A DNA stretch of 64,000 nt, from positions 62,001 through 126,000 of the forward strand of contig NZ_JABMCJ010000088.1 of NCBI RefSeq assembly GCF_013359755.1, given 5' to 3'. Made by a program: the position numbers and the translations under genes. Below, piece by piece: positions 30,268 through 37,631 of this stretch. The number at the start of each line of letters is the position of its first letter. Within the stretch, counting starts at the first letter, position 1. The notes below the pieces were generated by a model. The model ran no database searches, had not been told where the DNA came from, and saw only the letters and a program-made list of their open reading frames with translations. This DNA comes from Tardiphaga robiniae. Lineage in GTDB: Bacteria; Pseudomonadota; Alphaproteobacteria; Rhizobiales; Xanthobacteraceae.

Positions 30268-30993
30268 ATGGGTACGCTTTCCGATCACGGGATACAGGAC
30301 GTCCGGCATTACGCCCCCTTACATTACCTTCCATTTATCGGTCGTTCGAACTCATTGATGCGCAAGCCCTCGCTTGCCGCCGCAGGCTTCAAGAAAAGCC
30401 ACTACCGATCAATGTCGAACGAACAGGACGTAGTCCGAGGTTTCGGTGACTACGCTCATCTTACGCTAGATCATGAACCTCGAATATTAAAAGCCAAGTT
30501 GGCTGCTGGCTTCCCTCACGTAGCAATCAGCGTGCCCGTTGCTGCGGTCGATGCGGTCGATAGCAGTCTATGCCGCTTTAACGTCGCCATGACCCGTAAG
30601 CTTCGTCGAGGCGAAAAGACCGGCCATGCCGAGAGCAGTAGAAACGGAAAGTATTACGCCAAGCACGAAATTCCCATTGCGAGGACCGCTGACGAAAAGC
30701 AAACGATGCTGAGCCACCCGCTAAATGCTCAGACCATGATCGAAGTGCTGATCCATGGTGACTTGCTATTACCTCCTGACACAAAAGTCCTTTGCTACTC
30801 CGAAGAAGACGCCATAGCCGCCAAGAATGTGCTGGCTTCGCTCAAAAGACCGTGGGCCATTGAGAGAATACAGCCACCGAGCCATTATCCAAGAAGCGCA
30901 CTGCATAGCCAGTCTGTCACCGATTTTATCGCCAAAGCCCTGAACGATCCGTCCTGGCGGGGCAATGGGCTAGAGTTTGATAAGCTCAAATGA
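30268..30993 (+). CDS. DarT-like (DUF4433-type) ADP-ribosyltransferase candidate
   Basis: 241 residues. The family is tentative and read by eye. RHYAPLHYLPFIGRSNSL (13-30) lies where DarT has its YHxT...NLxxI motif. FGDYAHLTLDHEPRILKAKL (59-78) resembles the DYVPFYFxxRsPML segment. QTMIEVLIHGDLLLPPDTKV (155-174) resembles the AEVLV...I strand that holds the catalytic Glu, here Glu159. DarT enzymes ADP-ribosylate thymine in single-stranded DNA. No DarG antitoxin is nearby. The stop overlaps the next ATG by four bases. Codon use and G+C are unlike rpmB. GGGAG lies ten bases before the ATG. Confidence 0.6.
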   Translation: MGTLSDHGIQDVRHYAPLHYLPFIGRSNSLMRKPSLAAAGFKKSHYRSMSNEQDVVRGFGDYAHLTLDHEPRILKAKLAAGFPHVAISVPVAAVDAVDSSLCRFNVAMTRKLRRGEKTGHAESSRNGKYYAKHEIPIARTADEKQTMLSHPLNAQTMIEVLIHGDLLLPPDTKVLCYSEEDAIAAKNVLASLKRPWAIERIQPPSHYPRSALHSQSVTDFIAKALNDPSWRGNGLEFDKLK

Positions 30994-31574
30994 AGCGCTT
31001 GTTGCTACTCAGCGGCCCTATCGCGGCTGGAAAATCCACCGTCGCAACTGCGCTAGTCGAACACCATCAGTTCGAGAGAATCCGATCAGGGGACTACCTC
31101 AGAGAGATATCTAGAACAAAGGGGCTCGGCTCGAGCCGAGCGGACCTTCAATCCTTAGGCGACTCACTAGACGCCGCGACCAACTATCGTTGGATTATTG
31201 ACGATGTGGCGGCAAAGATAATCGAAACTAGGCCTGAGCAAGATTCGTGGCTTTTCGACAGTGTCAGAAAGAATCAGCAAGTTACTCACTTCAAGAAGAC
31301 ATTCCCCAATGAGACGCTTCACATTCATTTCACTGCGTCAGATTCGATTCTCAGAGAACGTTACGAAAGCCGCATCACCCTAGGTGACGAGTACTTCGGC
31401 AACACGCCCTACGACATAGCCAGACTTCACCCCAATGAAGTTCATGCTCAGAAACTTATTGAAGTTGCCGATATCATTTTTGATCTCAGCCAAACGTCTC
31501 CCGAGAAGACGGCCGCTGAAATTCTAAAAAACTGGAATACGGGGGAAAGAAATGCGTCAAGTCGTCTTGATTAG
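30990..31574 (+). CDS. P-loop nucleotide (NMP/dNMP-type) kinase
   Basis: 194 residues. Walker A GPIAAGKST (9-17), then RIRSGDYLREIS, positioned like the NMP-binding loop of adenylate/CMP kinases, ADLQSLGDSLD, and a Walker-B-like WLFDSV. The following NETLHIHFTASDSILRERYESR is a lid-like segment. The same order of motifs is found in the first ~185 residues of the next protein, so the two are duplicates. It overlaps both neighbours (4 bp upstream, 23 bp downstream), indicating strict co-translation. The acceptor nucleotide cannot be told. Confidence 0.82.
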   Translation: MKRLLLLSGPIAAGKSTVATALVEHHQFERIRSGDYLREISRTKGLGSSRADLQSLGDSLDAATNYRWIIDDVAAKIIETRPEQDSWLFDSVRKNQQVTHFKKTFPNETLHIHFTASDSILRERYESRITLGDEYFGNTPYDIARLHPNEVHAQKLIEVADIIFDLSQTSPEKTAAEILKNWNTGERNASSRLD

Positions 31575-33240
31575 TGGGCATATCTGCACAGGAAAATCAG
31601 ATCTGGCTCGCCGCCTTAAAGAGGAATTCGGATTCCATCGAGTCCGGACTAGCGACATTCTTAGGGAAATCGCTGATCAACGCCGCCTGCCAAATGATCG
31701 CGCTTCTCTACAGGAGCTAGGCGATACTCTCGACATTGAAACAAACCACAGATGGCTCTTCGAAGCCGTCACTACTCAAGCCAGCACACTAATAAATGGG
31801 CAACCGATAATCGTAGATAGCATACGAACGAGCAGTCAGCTGGAATGCTTTCGGCACCAACATGACCTTGCTGTAGTTCACGCTCACCTTTACGCCCCAA
31901 AGGAAGAGCTTGAGAAAAGATTCGAGCTCAAGAACCAGAGGCGCCCGCAAGGTTCCCCAGAGAACTACTCAAGCGCGGACTTAATCAAGAATGAGACAGA
32001 CATTTCGCAATTCAAGAGAGACGCTGACGTCAGAATAAATACTTCAAGAACTGACGGGAAAGATACGCTAGTACGCGTGGCGGCGAGGCTAGGACTCTAC
32101 GCTCCATCAGACACACGATGCGTGGACGTAATCGTAGGCGGAATGTACGGAAGCGAGGGAAAAGGCCATGTAGCGGCCTATCTCGCCCGCAATTACGACT
32201 ACCTTGTTCGGGTCGGCGGCCCCAACGCTGGCCACACAGTTTCAAGCGAATCTGGAATTTACACATATCATCAACTGCCGTCTGGCAGCCGTGATACCAA
32301 CGCGATTCTTTTGCTCGGACCAGGAATGACCCTTCGCGTTCCAGACCTCCTCGAAGAAATAAGAGACTGCAACATCACTCCAGATCGACTGTTCATCGAC
32401 CCACAGGCAATGATCATCGAAGATGAGGACATTAAAACCGAGGCTGCACTTATACAAAAGATTGCTTCAACCGGACGGGGTAGCGGCGCCGCAATGGCAA
32501 GAAGAATTTTAGGGCGCAAGCCTGGTGCTATTCGACTCGCAAAAGATGTTCCCGAGCTAGAACAATACGTTGGTGCTACAGAGCCTTATAGAGGCGCAAT
32601 TGTCGCAAACCTTGAGCGAGCGTACCAAGCCGGAAGTTCTATTTTGCTTGAGGGAACACAAGGAAGCGGACTAAGTATTTATCATGGCGAACACCCGTAC
32701 GTCACATCACGCGATACCAATGTTGCAGGCTGCTTAGCGGAGGCAGGCATTTCGCCTGCACGCGTCCGTCGCATCTTAATGGTGGTCAGACCGCAGCCCA
32801 TCCGGGTTGGAAATCCAGATACACCAGGTGAGACATCCGGGGGCCTGAAGCACGAGATAACATTCACAGAGGTCGCCCAGCAAGCAGGGCTCGACCCGGA
32901 AACAGTAACGAAGCAAGAGCTCACATCGACAACAAAACGACCGCGTCGAGTGGGTTGGTTTGAGTGGGATCAATTTCGTAAGGCGTGCGTCCTGAACGCA
33001 CCAACAGATATCATCCTAACTTTCGCTGACTACATCGACGTTGATAATCAACAAGCAAGACGCTTTGAGCAACTCAGCGAAGATACGATAAAGTTCATCG
33101 AGGAATTAGAGCGTATCTCGCAATCGCCCGTTTCGTTAATAAACACACGCTTTTCACGGGACGACGATCGAATGGTCGATTTGCGAAGTATAATTGATCG
33201 ACGAAACTGGAAAACTTCGAAAAGTCTTCGTCAAATCTAG
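31552..33240 (+). CDS. kinase-PurZ/PurA-like adenylosuccinate synthetase fusion
   Basis: 562 residues. Residues 1-185: P-loop kinase (GHICTGKS at 9-16, RVRTSDILREI at 30-40, LQELGDTLD). Residues 190-562: adenylosuccinate-synthetase fold. The P-loop reads YGSEGKGH (199-206), with Ser201 where PurA has catalytic Asp; GGPNAGHT keeps the catalytic His; STGRGSGAAM (307-315), LLEGTQGSGLSI, YVTSRDTN, RPQPIRVG, GETSGG and TKRPRRVGW follow. Ser at this site, PNAGHT, TSRD and PIRVG...TSGG resemble phage PurZ, which joins Asp to dGMP for 2-aminoadenine DNA. A canonical housekeeping PurA is unlikely. GGGGGAAAGAA precedes the ATG. Confidence 0.88.
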   Translation: MRQVVLISGHICTGKSDLARRLKEEFGFHRVRTSDILREIADQRRLPNDRASLQELGDTLDIETNHRWLFEAVTTQASTLINGQPIIVDSIRTSSQLECFRHQHDLAVVHAHLYAPKEELEKRFELKNQRRPQGSPENYSSADLIKNETDISQFKRDADVRINTSRTDGKDTLVRVAARLGLYAPSDTRCVDVIVGGMYGSEGKGHVAAYLARNYDYLVRVGGPNAGHTVSSESGIYTYHQLPSGSRDTNAILLLGPGMTLRVPDLLEEIRDCNITPDRLFIDPQAMIIEDEDIKTEAALIQKIASTGRGSGAAMARRILGRKPGAIRLAKDVPELEQYVGATEPYRGAIVANLERAYQAGSSILLEGTQGSGLSIYHGEHPYVTSRDTNVAGCLAEAGISPARVRRILMVVRPQPIRVGNPDTPGETSGGLKHEITFTEVAQQAGLDPETVTKQELTSTTKRPRRVGWFEWDQFRKACVLNAPTDIILTFADYIDVDNQQARRFEQLSEDTIKFIEELERISQSPVSLINTRFSRDDDRMVDLRSIIDRRNWKTSKSLRQI

Positions 33241-33248
33241 TAACGCTT

Positions 33249-34367
33249 ATGAAAAGGAAAAATGGATCAGCTAAGGACCTCTGGTCGCAACTATATGCAA
33301 ATCTTGCAAGGAGCGAGAATGCAGCGCTAGTTGATCCGGACCACAACGACTCCGATGAAATAGCAAAATTACAGAAGGCACTGAACGACGCCGGTTGGCC
33401 GGACAGCTTTGTTCAAGAAGTCATCAGCAAACAAAGGCCAATACTGGCTCATGTATCTGAGACAAACCCCGGCATAAATCCAACGATCGAACCAATTTTT
33501 GACCGCCTTTGCGACGACGTCGAAGCGGCTATGGATAGATTGAAACTCGAATCTCATGCGAGAGTTGCGCGGGGTATAGAGCCTAGAGCATGGGCATACG
33601 CCTCTAAGACCAATGTGATATTGACGGACGAAAGCATCATTACCGTCAGCGCATTCCTATTTCGGTTTTGCGGTTTAGTTGCCCGCGCATTTACTCGGAC
33701 ATTATTACTTGAGCCTGACTGCTGGGATGGAAAAGCATTCGACGATCGACAGATCAAAATGCACCTATCCGAGCGGGTCGATCTAATTCAGTACTGGATG
33801 AGTATATATACTTCATTCAGTCTGACCGGTACGCATGTGTTTACTGCGTTCAAACCATCACGCCCACATGAGCTAATTCTGTTTGAACAAATTGCGCGCT
33901 CCATGGAAATTTTCGTGATCGCACATGAATATGGGCACCACCACTATGCCCATGGAAAATCACTCGGTGACGATCCTCACACAGAAGAGTTTCAAGCAGA
34001 TCAGTTTGCTCTTCGCATCTGCTACGAGGTAGAAAGAAACTCAACTGAATATCCCAATCCATATTTGTCATCCGGTGCGGGCGGCATCATTATGTTGATG
34101 GCGCTGGAGACTTTACGAGAGGTGGAGATTATTTTTGGAGCTGTACAATCGGGCAATATTGACACCCATCCACCGATCAACTCACGTCTCACAAAATTTA
34201 ATACTGTTGCCGTACTGAAGCCTCAAGAATTTCGGTGGCTTATGAGCTACAGGATGGCGGCAAGTCGCGTGATGCGAACAGTTCATTCCGTCATAATGCC
34301 GCTTTTCAAGCAGATGCCCGAGCAGTTTGTAAAACAAGTGTCTGAATTGCGGGTACATCGCGAGTAA
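33249..34367 (+). CDS. HExxH zinc-peptidase candidate
   Basis: 372 residues, starting 8 bp after the fusion's stop. HEYGHHHYAHG (226-236) is an HExxH motif; EEFQADQFALRI (246-) offers Glu247 as third zinc ligand, and DTHPPINSRLTKF is like the HPP..R segment of M48 and U49 (Lit) peptidases. The ~215-residue N-terminal part is helical and unrecognised. No membrane anchor is seen. Lit-type proteins cleave a translation factor on phage infection, so a substrate-specific effector or regulatory protease is possible. No clear ribosome site precedes the ATG; coupling to the upstream gene is likely. Confidence 0.75.
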   Translation: MKRKNGSAKDLWSQLYANLARSENAALVDPDHNDSDEIAKLQKALNDAGWPDSFVQEVISKQRPILAHVSETNPGINPTIEPIFDRLCDDVEAAMDRLKLESHARVARGIEPRAWAYASKTNVILTDESIITVSAFLFRFCGLVARAFTRTLLLEPDCWDGKAFDDRQIKMHLSERVDLIQYWMSIYTSFSLTGTHVFTAFKPSRPHELILFEQIARSMEIFVIAHEYGHHHYAHGKSLGDDPHTEEFQADQFALRICYEVERNSTEYPNPYLSSGAGGIIMLMALETLREVEIIFGAVQSGNIDTHPPINSRLTKFNTVAVLKPQEFRWLMSYRMAASRVMRTVHSVIMPLFKQMPEQFVKQVSELRVHRE

Positions 34368-34407
34368 TCTGCAAGCTTCAGAACTTACTGTTTTAGTGTT
34401 GCCCTAC

Positions 34408-34486
34408 TCCCACAACATAGCCTCATTTCCTCCGGGAACGCAGCGCACGTGCATCGTTCTTAACCCGGTTGCGCCGCATGCGGCGC
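34408..34486. repeat. direct copy of the leader at 38088-38167
   Basis: TCCCACAACAT..CCTCATTTCC runs to a palindrome GCGCCGCATGCGGCGC; only a few differences and a two-base gap separate this from the copy upstream of the PepSY-like gene. Here it lies 41 bp after the zinc-peptidase stop, with no intact gene downstream of it. Confidence 0.85.
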
Positions 34487-34512
34487 TGGCAACTCACGGC
34501 TCTTATCGCAAT

Positions 34513-34860
34513 CTAAAGAATCGCCTCAAAGCCCTTGCGGCGGATGACATCGAGCAGGACGAGCGTCGGTCCTTTCGGGCTTTCCGTGCTGCGCTCGAAC
34601 CTGGAGACATAGCCGACAGTCAGCTTCAGTTCACCCGATCTGCAGGAGTGGCGGCACCACCGAGGTGACGCATCGTGATCTTGTCGCGGGCAACGTCTGT
34701 CAGAGCACCGCCGGCGTGCATGTCGCGCGCCGTTTCCAGCAGCTCCAGGGCAGGCGGGTGTTGCGCTTTGTCGCACGTGTTGTCCCGGCTTTTTTGCCGG
34801 CCGTCATCGCACGCTTTTTCGCGCCCTTTGTTAGTCGGGTTTTTTAGCTGTCGAGGTCAT
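34513..34860 (-). pseudogene. degenerate copy of the antitoxin gene at 37200-37631
   Basis: Near-identical to the intact HTH antitoxin gene from its stop codon inward; the last ~40 residues still read as protein (LTVGYVSRFERSTESPKGPT). A 69-base stretch that encodes part of the helix-turn-helix is missing, apparently deleted between TTCAG repeats, and several one-base deletions break the frame nearer the start. No toxin gene accompanies it. Confidence 0.85.
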
Positions 34861-34931
34861 CGCGAACCTCTCGTCTGATAGAGATATCACGGGATTGGTA
34901 ACATTGAGCAGATGGATCGCCCGTCTGTCAT

Positions 34932-34985
34932 GAGCCCCCTCACCGCCGCGAAGACGCGGCGACCTCTCCCCGGCGGGGAGAGGTG
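34932..34985. repeat. palindromic intergenic repeat (copy 1)
   Basis: GAGCCCCCTCACC..., then a GC-rich mini-palindrome, then CCTCTCCCCGGCGGGGAGAG G. The same arrangement recurs at 37135-37185 in the same orientation. Confidence 0.8.
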
Positions 34986-35058
34986 CGGCACCGCCCTGAT
35001 GTGCACGCGAAGCCCTTTCGAAAATGAAAGACGCGGCGATATCGGTACGAGGTGGCGG

Positions 35059-35331
35059 TCAACGAAGTGAGCGAGCGGTTTCGGTTCGGGTTGGTGCCGT
35101 CGCGGTCGTCATTTCCGTCCGCGGTGCCAGAACTCTCAGCTGATGCAGAGACGCCGTGGAGGTTGGCGCCGCCGACTGTTCCTGGACGTTCGCAGCTCCC
35201 AGCACGCGAACCTGCACCGCCGATATCGGCAAACCCGCCGATCCATAGGTCGGCAACTCCGCAGCGAAGCCGGCGCAGCCACCCGCAATCGTGATCACGG
35301 CCGCGACGGCGATCGATAAGGTCATCTTCAC
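35059..35331 (-). CDS. small secreted hypothetical protein
   Basis: 90 residues from a GTG preceded by GAGGAG at seven bases. Signal peptide KMTLSIAVAAVITIAGGCAGFA/AEL; the mature part is short, Ala/Thr/Arg-rich (TEMTTATAPTRTETARSLR), and no domain is recognised. A longer reading in another frame on the same strand has no protein character. It lies within the rearranged region. Confidence 0.55.
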   Translation of the reverse strand: MKMTLSIAVAAVITIAGGCAGFAAELPTYGSAGLPISAVQVRVLGAANVQEQSAAPTSTASLHQLRVLAPRTEMTTATAPTRTETARSLR

Positions 35332-35664
35332 TATTAATCTCCTCGTAGGATTGAACGAGGGAGCCTAGACTTCTTTTGCTGCATTGCAACAGTTCAATAC
35401 CGCAATGCAACATTGCAGTTTCCGCACATCGCGCCAGCCAGCCCCGGCCTCCCGAGGCTGCCCCGGCGCGACCTGAGGTGCTTTACGAATAACGAATATT
35501 CCGATCACAGACTGCGACGAAACGCTCATCATCGATCTGGTGGTCTCGGCACTCCCCTACGCCAAACGGACCATCGGTTCCTCATGTCGTGGATCGCGCC
35601 GTTACCGAACGCCTTCGGCAGTTCGACGACATGGCATTCTGGGATCGGTTTCTGGCGCAGTTTC
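35332..35664. other. intergenic stretch with possible gene remnant
   Basis: Between 35480 and 35700 the + strand reads protein-like pieces in two frames (for example ETLIIDLVVSALPYAK, then ERLRQFDDMAFWDRFLAQFL) without a complete gene. This may be a frameshifted remnant. Low confidence. Confidence 0.25.
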
Positions 35665-36318
35665 TCATCGCGGTGTGTGCTTTCGAGCGAATGTCATGTG
35701 TGCGACCCCGCCCGGAGAGGATGTCGTCTCGATCTCGTAGTCCTTCTCAAGACCCTCCACGCCATCCCACAGGCGCACGCCTCGGCCGAGCAGGATCGGA
35801 ACCACCACGATGTGCATGTGATCGACGAGCCCGGCGGCAAGGAAGTCGCGGATCGTGGTGGGACCGCCGCCGATGCGCACGTCCTTGCCGGCCGCAGCCT
35901 CGCGGGCCGTCTCAAGGGCCTCGGCAGGCGAAGCGTCGATGAAGTGGAACACCGTGCCGCCCTCCATTTCAATCGATGCGCGCGGATGATGGGTGAGGAC
36001 GAAGACCGGCGTATGGAACGGCGGGTTGGGACCCCACCAGCCTTTCCAGTCCGGATCCTCATGCCATGTGGGCGGACCGAACTTCCTGGCGCCCATGATC
36101 TCGGCGCCGATCCCGGGCGCGAACAACCGCAGGAACGCGTCGTCGATGCCCGCCGTGCCGCCGGGCTGGCCGAGCATCTGGCGACCCCATCGGGTCGCGA
36201 ACATCCATTGGTGCAGCCGCTCGCCGGCGTGGCCGAACGGCGCGTCAAGGCTCTGGCCTTCGCCGGTGGCAAAACCGTCGAGCGAGACGGAGACATGTTG
36301 GACACGGGCGAGTGCCAT
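35665..36318 (-). CDS. dihydrofolate reductase (RibD C-terminal)-like protein
   Basis: 217 residues. ATG at 36318 follows AAGGAG by eight bases. HVSVSLDGFATGEGQS, GAEIMGARKFG, VFVLTHHPR and VRIGGGPTTIRDFLAAGLVDHM belong to the YwjB/RibD-type reductase family that uses NADPH. It follows the SRPBCC gene by about 60 bp on the same strand, and such pairs are common in small detoxification or stress loci. Substrate unknown. Confidence 0.88.
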   Translation of the reverse strand: MALARVQHVSVSLDGFATGEGQSLDAPFGHAGERLHQWMFATRWGRQMLGQPGGTAGIDDAFLRLFAPGIGAEIMGARKFGPPTWHEDPDWKGWWGPNPPFHTPVFVLTHHPRASIEMEGGTVFHFIDASPAEALETAREAAAGKDVRIGGGPTTIRDFLAAGLVDHMHIVVVPILLGRGVRLWDGVEGLEKDYEIETTSSPGGVAHMTFARKHTPR

Positions 36319-36378
36319 GGCTGGCGCTCCTTCCTGCTGTTGATTGAATTTCCCCAAGCCGTTCCGGAAGCGACGGCG

Positions 36379-36822
36379 CTACTGGTTGATCTCGGGCTCG
36401 ACGAGTTTCGTGAGCTTGCGCAGGGATTCCTGCCAGCCGAGATAGCAGGCCTCGGCCGGGATCACGTCGGGCACGCCCTGCTGCTCGATGTTCACCTCCG
36501 TGCCGACAGACACGGCCTTCAACGTCACCGTGACCTTCATCTCGCCCGGCAGGTTGGGATCATCGAAGCGGTCGGTGTAGACGAGACGCTCACCGGGAAC
36601 GAGCTCCAGATAGGTCCCGCCAAAGGCGTGACTGCCGCCCGTGGTGAAGTTCCGGAATGACATCCTGTGATGGCCACCGACCTTCGCATCCAGCTCATGG
36701 ACGGTGCATGTGAATCCGTAGGGTGGGAGCCAGCTCGCAATCGCGTCAGGTTCGAGGAACGCGCGATAGAGCTTCTGCGGCCTGGCGGCAATGACGCGAT
36801 GCAAACGGATCGTGCTGGGCAT
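36379..36822 (-). CDS. SRPBCC/AHSA1-family (ligand-binding, START-like) protein
   Basis: 147 residues. RVIAARPQKLYRAFLEPDAI, ASWLPPYGFTCTVHELDAKV, GGSHAFGGTYLELVPGERLV and the C-terminal QESLRKLTKLVEPEI are typical of AHSA1-type cavities (helix-grip fold). These bind hydrophobic ligands; role otherwise open. Downstream of it lies the reductase gene, probably in the same transcript. Confidence 0.9.
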   Translation of the reverse strand: MPSTIRLHRVIAARPQKLYRAFLEPDAIASWLPPYGFTCTVHELDAKVGGHHRMSFRNFTTGGSHAFGGTYLELVPGERLVYTDRFDDPNLPGEMKVTVTLKAVSVGTEVNIEQQGVPDVIPAEACYLGWQESLRKLTKLVEPEINQ

Positions 36823-36929
36823 GGGCTTCTTCCTGTGGCTCGGTTACTTCGGTTGTCGTCCGGCGGGCAGCTTCCGCCGCCCGATACATCCATGACGAAC
36901 GGGCCCGCCAGGCCCCGACATCTCAGCGG

Positions 36930-37127
36930 AATAAAAATCCTGACAGTCTCTATATCGCGCTGAAGGATGCGCCGGGCGCCGGGAGCGGGGAAATCGTCGC
37001 AGGGCTGGTGGTCGATCTCGACGCCAACGGCGATGTGGTGGGCTTCGATATCGATCAGGCATCCGGCAAGCTCGACCTCACGCGAATCGAGACGTTCGCG
37101 CTGCCAGCGGTGAGCGCAGCAGAGTAA
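36930..37127 (+). pseudogene. truncated DUF2283 gene
   Basis: The frame from about 36930 reads KNPDSLYIALKDAPG..., EIVAGLVVDLDANGDVVG and FDIDQASGKLDL before TAA, the DUF2283 pattern. There is no start codon in a plausible place and the usual N-terminal strand is missing, so the 5' end has been lost. Confidence 0.6.
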
Positions 37128-37134
37128 GCGCAAG

Positions 37135-37185
37135 GCCCCTCACCCGCGCGCGCGAGCGCGCGACCTCTCCCCGGCGGGGAGAGGT
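37135..37185. repeat. palindromic intergenic repeat (copy 2)
   Basis: GCCCCTCACCCGCGCGCGCG..., ending CGACCTCTCCCCGGCGGGG. Same orientation and layout as copy 1 at 34932; the two bracket a 2.1-kb block. Confidence 0.8.
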
Positions 37186-37199
37186 GAAGGAAGCCAGAC

Positions 37200-37631
37200 C
37201 TAGAGGATCGCCTCAAAGCCCTTGCGGCGGATGACGTCGAGCAGGACGAGCGTCGGTCCTTTCGGACTTTCCGTGCCGCGCTCAAGCTTGGAGACATAGC
37301 CGACTGTCAGCTTCAGGTAGCTTGCAAACACCGCCTGGCTGAGATTGGCCTGCTCACGAAGTGCCTTGATGTTCTCGCCCGTCAATTCAGCCGGATCTGC
37401 AGGAGTGGCGGCACCACCGAGGTGACGCATCGTGATCTTGTCGCGGACAACATCCGTCAGAAGACCGCTGGTGTGCATGTCACGCGCCGTTTCCAGCAGC
37501 TCCAGGGTCAGGCGGGTGTTGCCCTTTGTCACGCGTGTTGTCCCGGCCTTTTTGCCGGCCGTCATCGCCCGCTTTTTCGCTCCCTTTGGTACTCTGTTTG
37601 TTATTTGGGTTTTCCTAGCTGTCTTTGTCAT
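37200..37631 (-). CDS. HTH antitoxin (HigA/XRE-type) of a type II toxin-antitoxin pair
   Basis: 143 residues. The basic N-terminal ~40 residues are Lys/Arg/Thr-rich; ENIKALREQANLSQAVFASY LKLTVGYVSKLERG (about 85-120) is the XRE helix-turn-helix. It begins inside the toxin gene's end (about 17-bp overlap), so they are co-translated. Toxin-first order matches HigBA systems. A partial inactive copy lies at 34513-34860. Confidence 0.85.
   Translation of the reverse strand: MTKTARKTQITNRVPKGAKKRAMTAGKKAGTTRVTKGNTRLTLELLETARDMHTSGLLTDVVRDKITMRHLGGAATPADPAELTGENIKALREQANLSQAVFASYLKLTVGYVSKLERGTESPKGPTLVLLDVIRRKGFEAIL

Noticed and set aside
31552-33240. Reading the fusion as the housekeeping purA
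   Set aside because: The P-loop catalytic Asp is Ser, a kinase is fused in front, and composition is foreign; a canonical PurA would keep GDEGKGK.
30268-34367. Calling the island a prophage
   Set aside because: No integrase, terminase, capsid, tail or lysis genes are present; four genes alone do not show a prophage.
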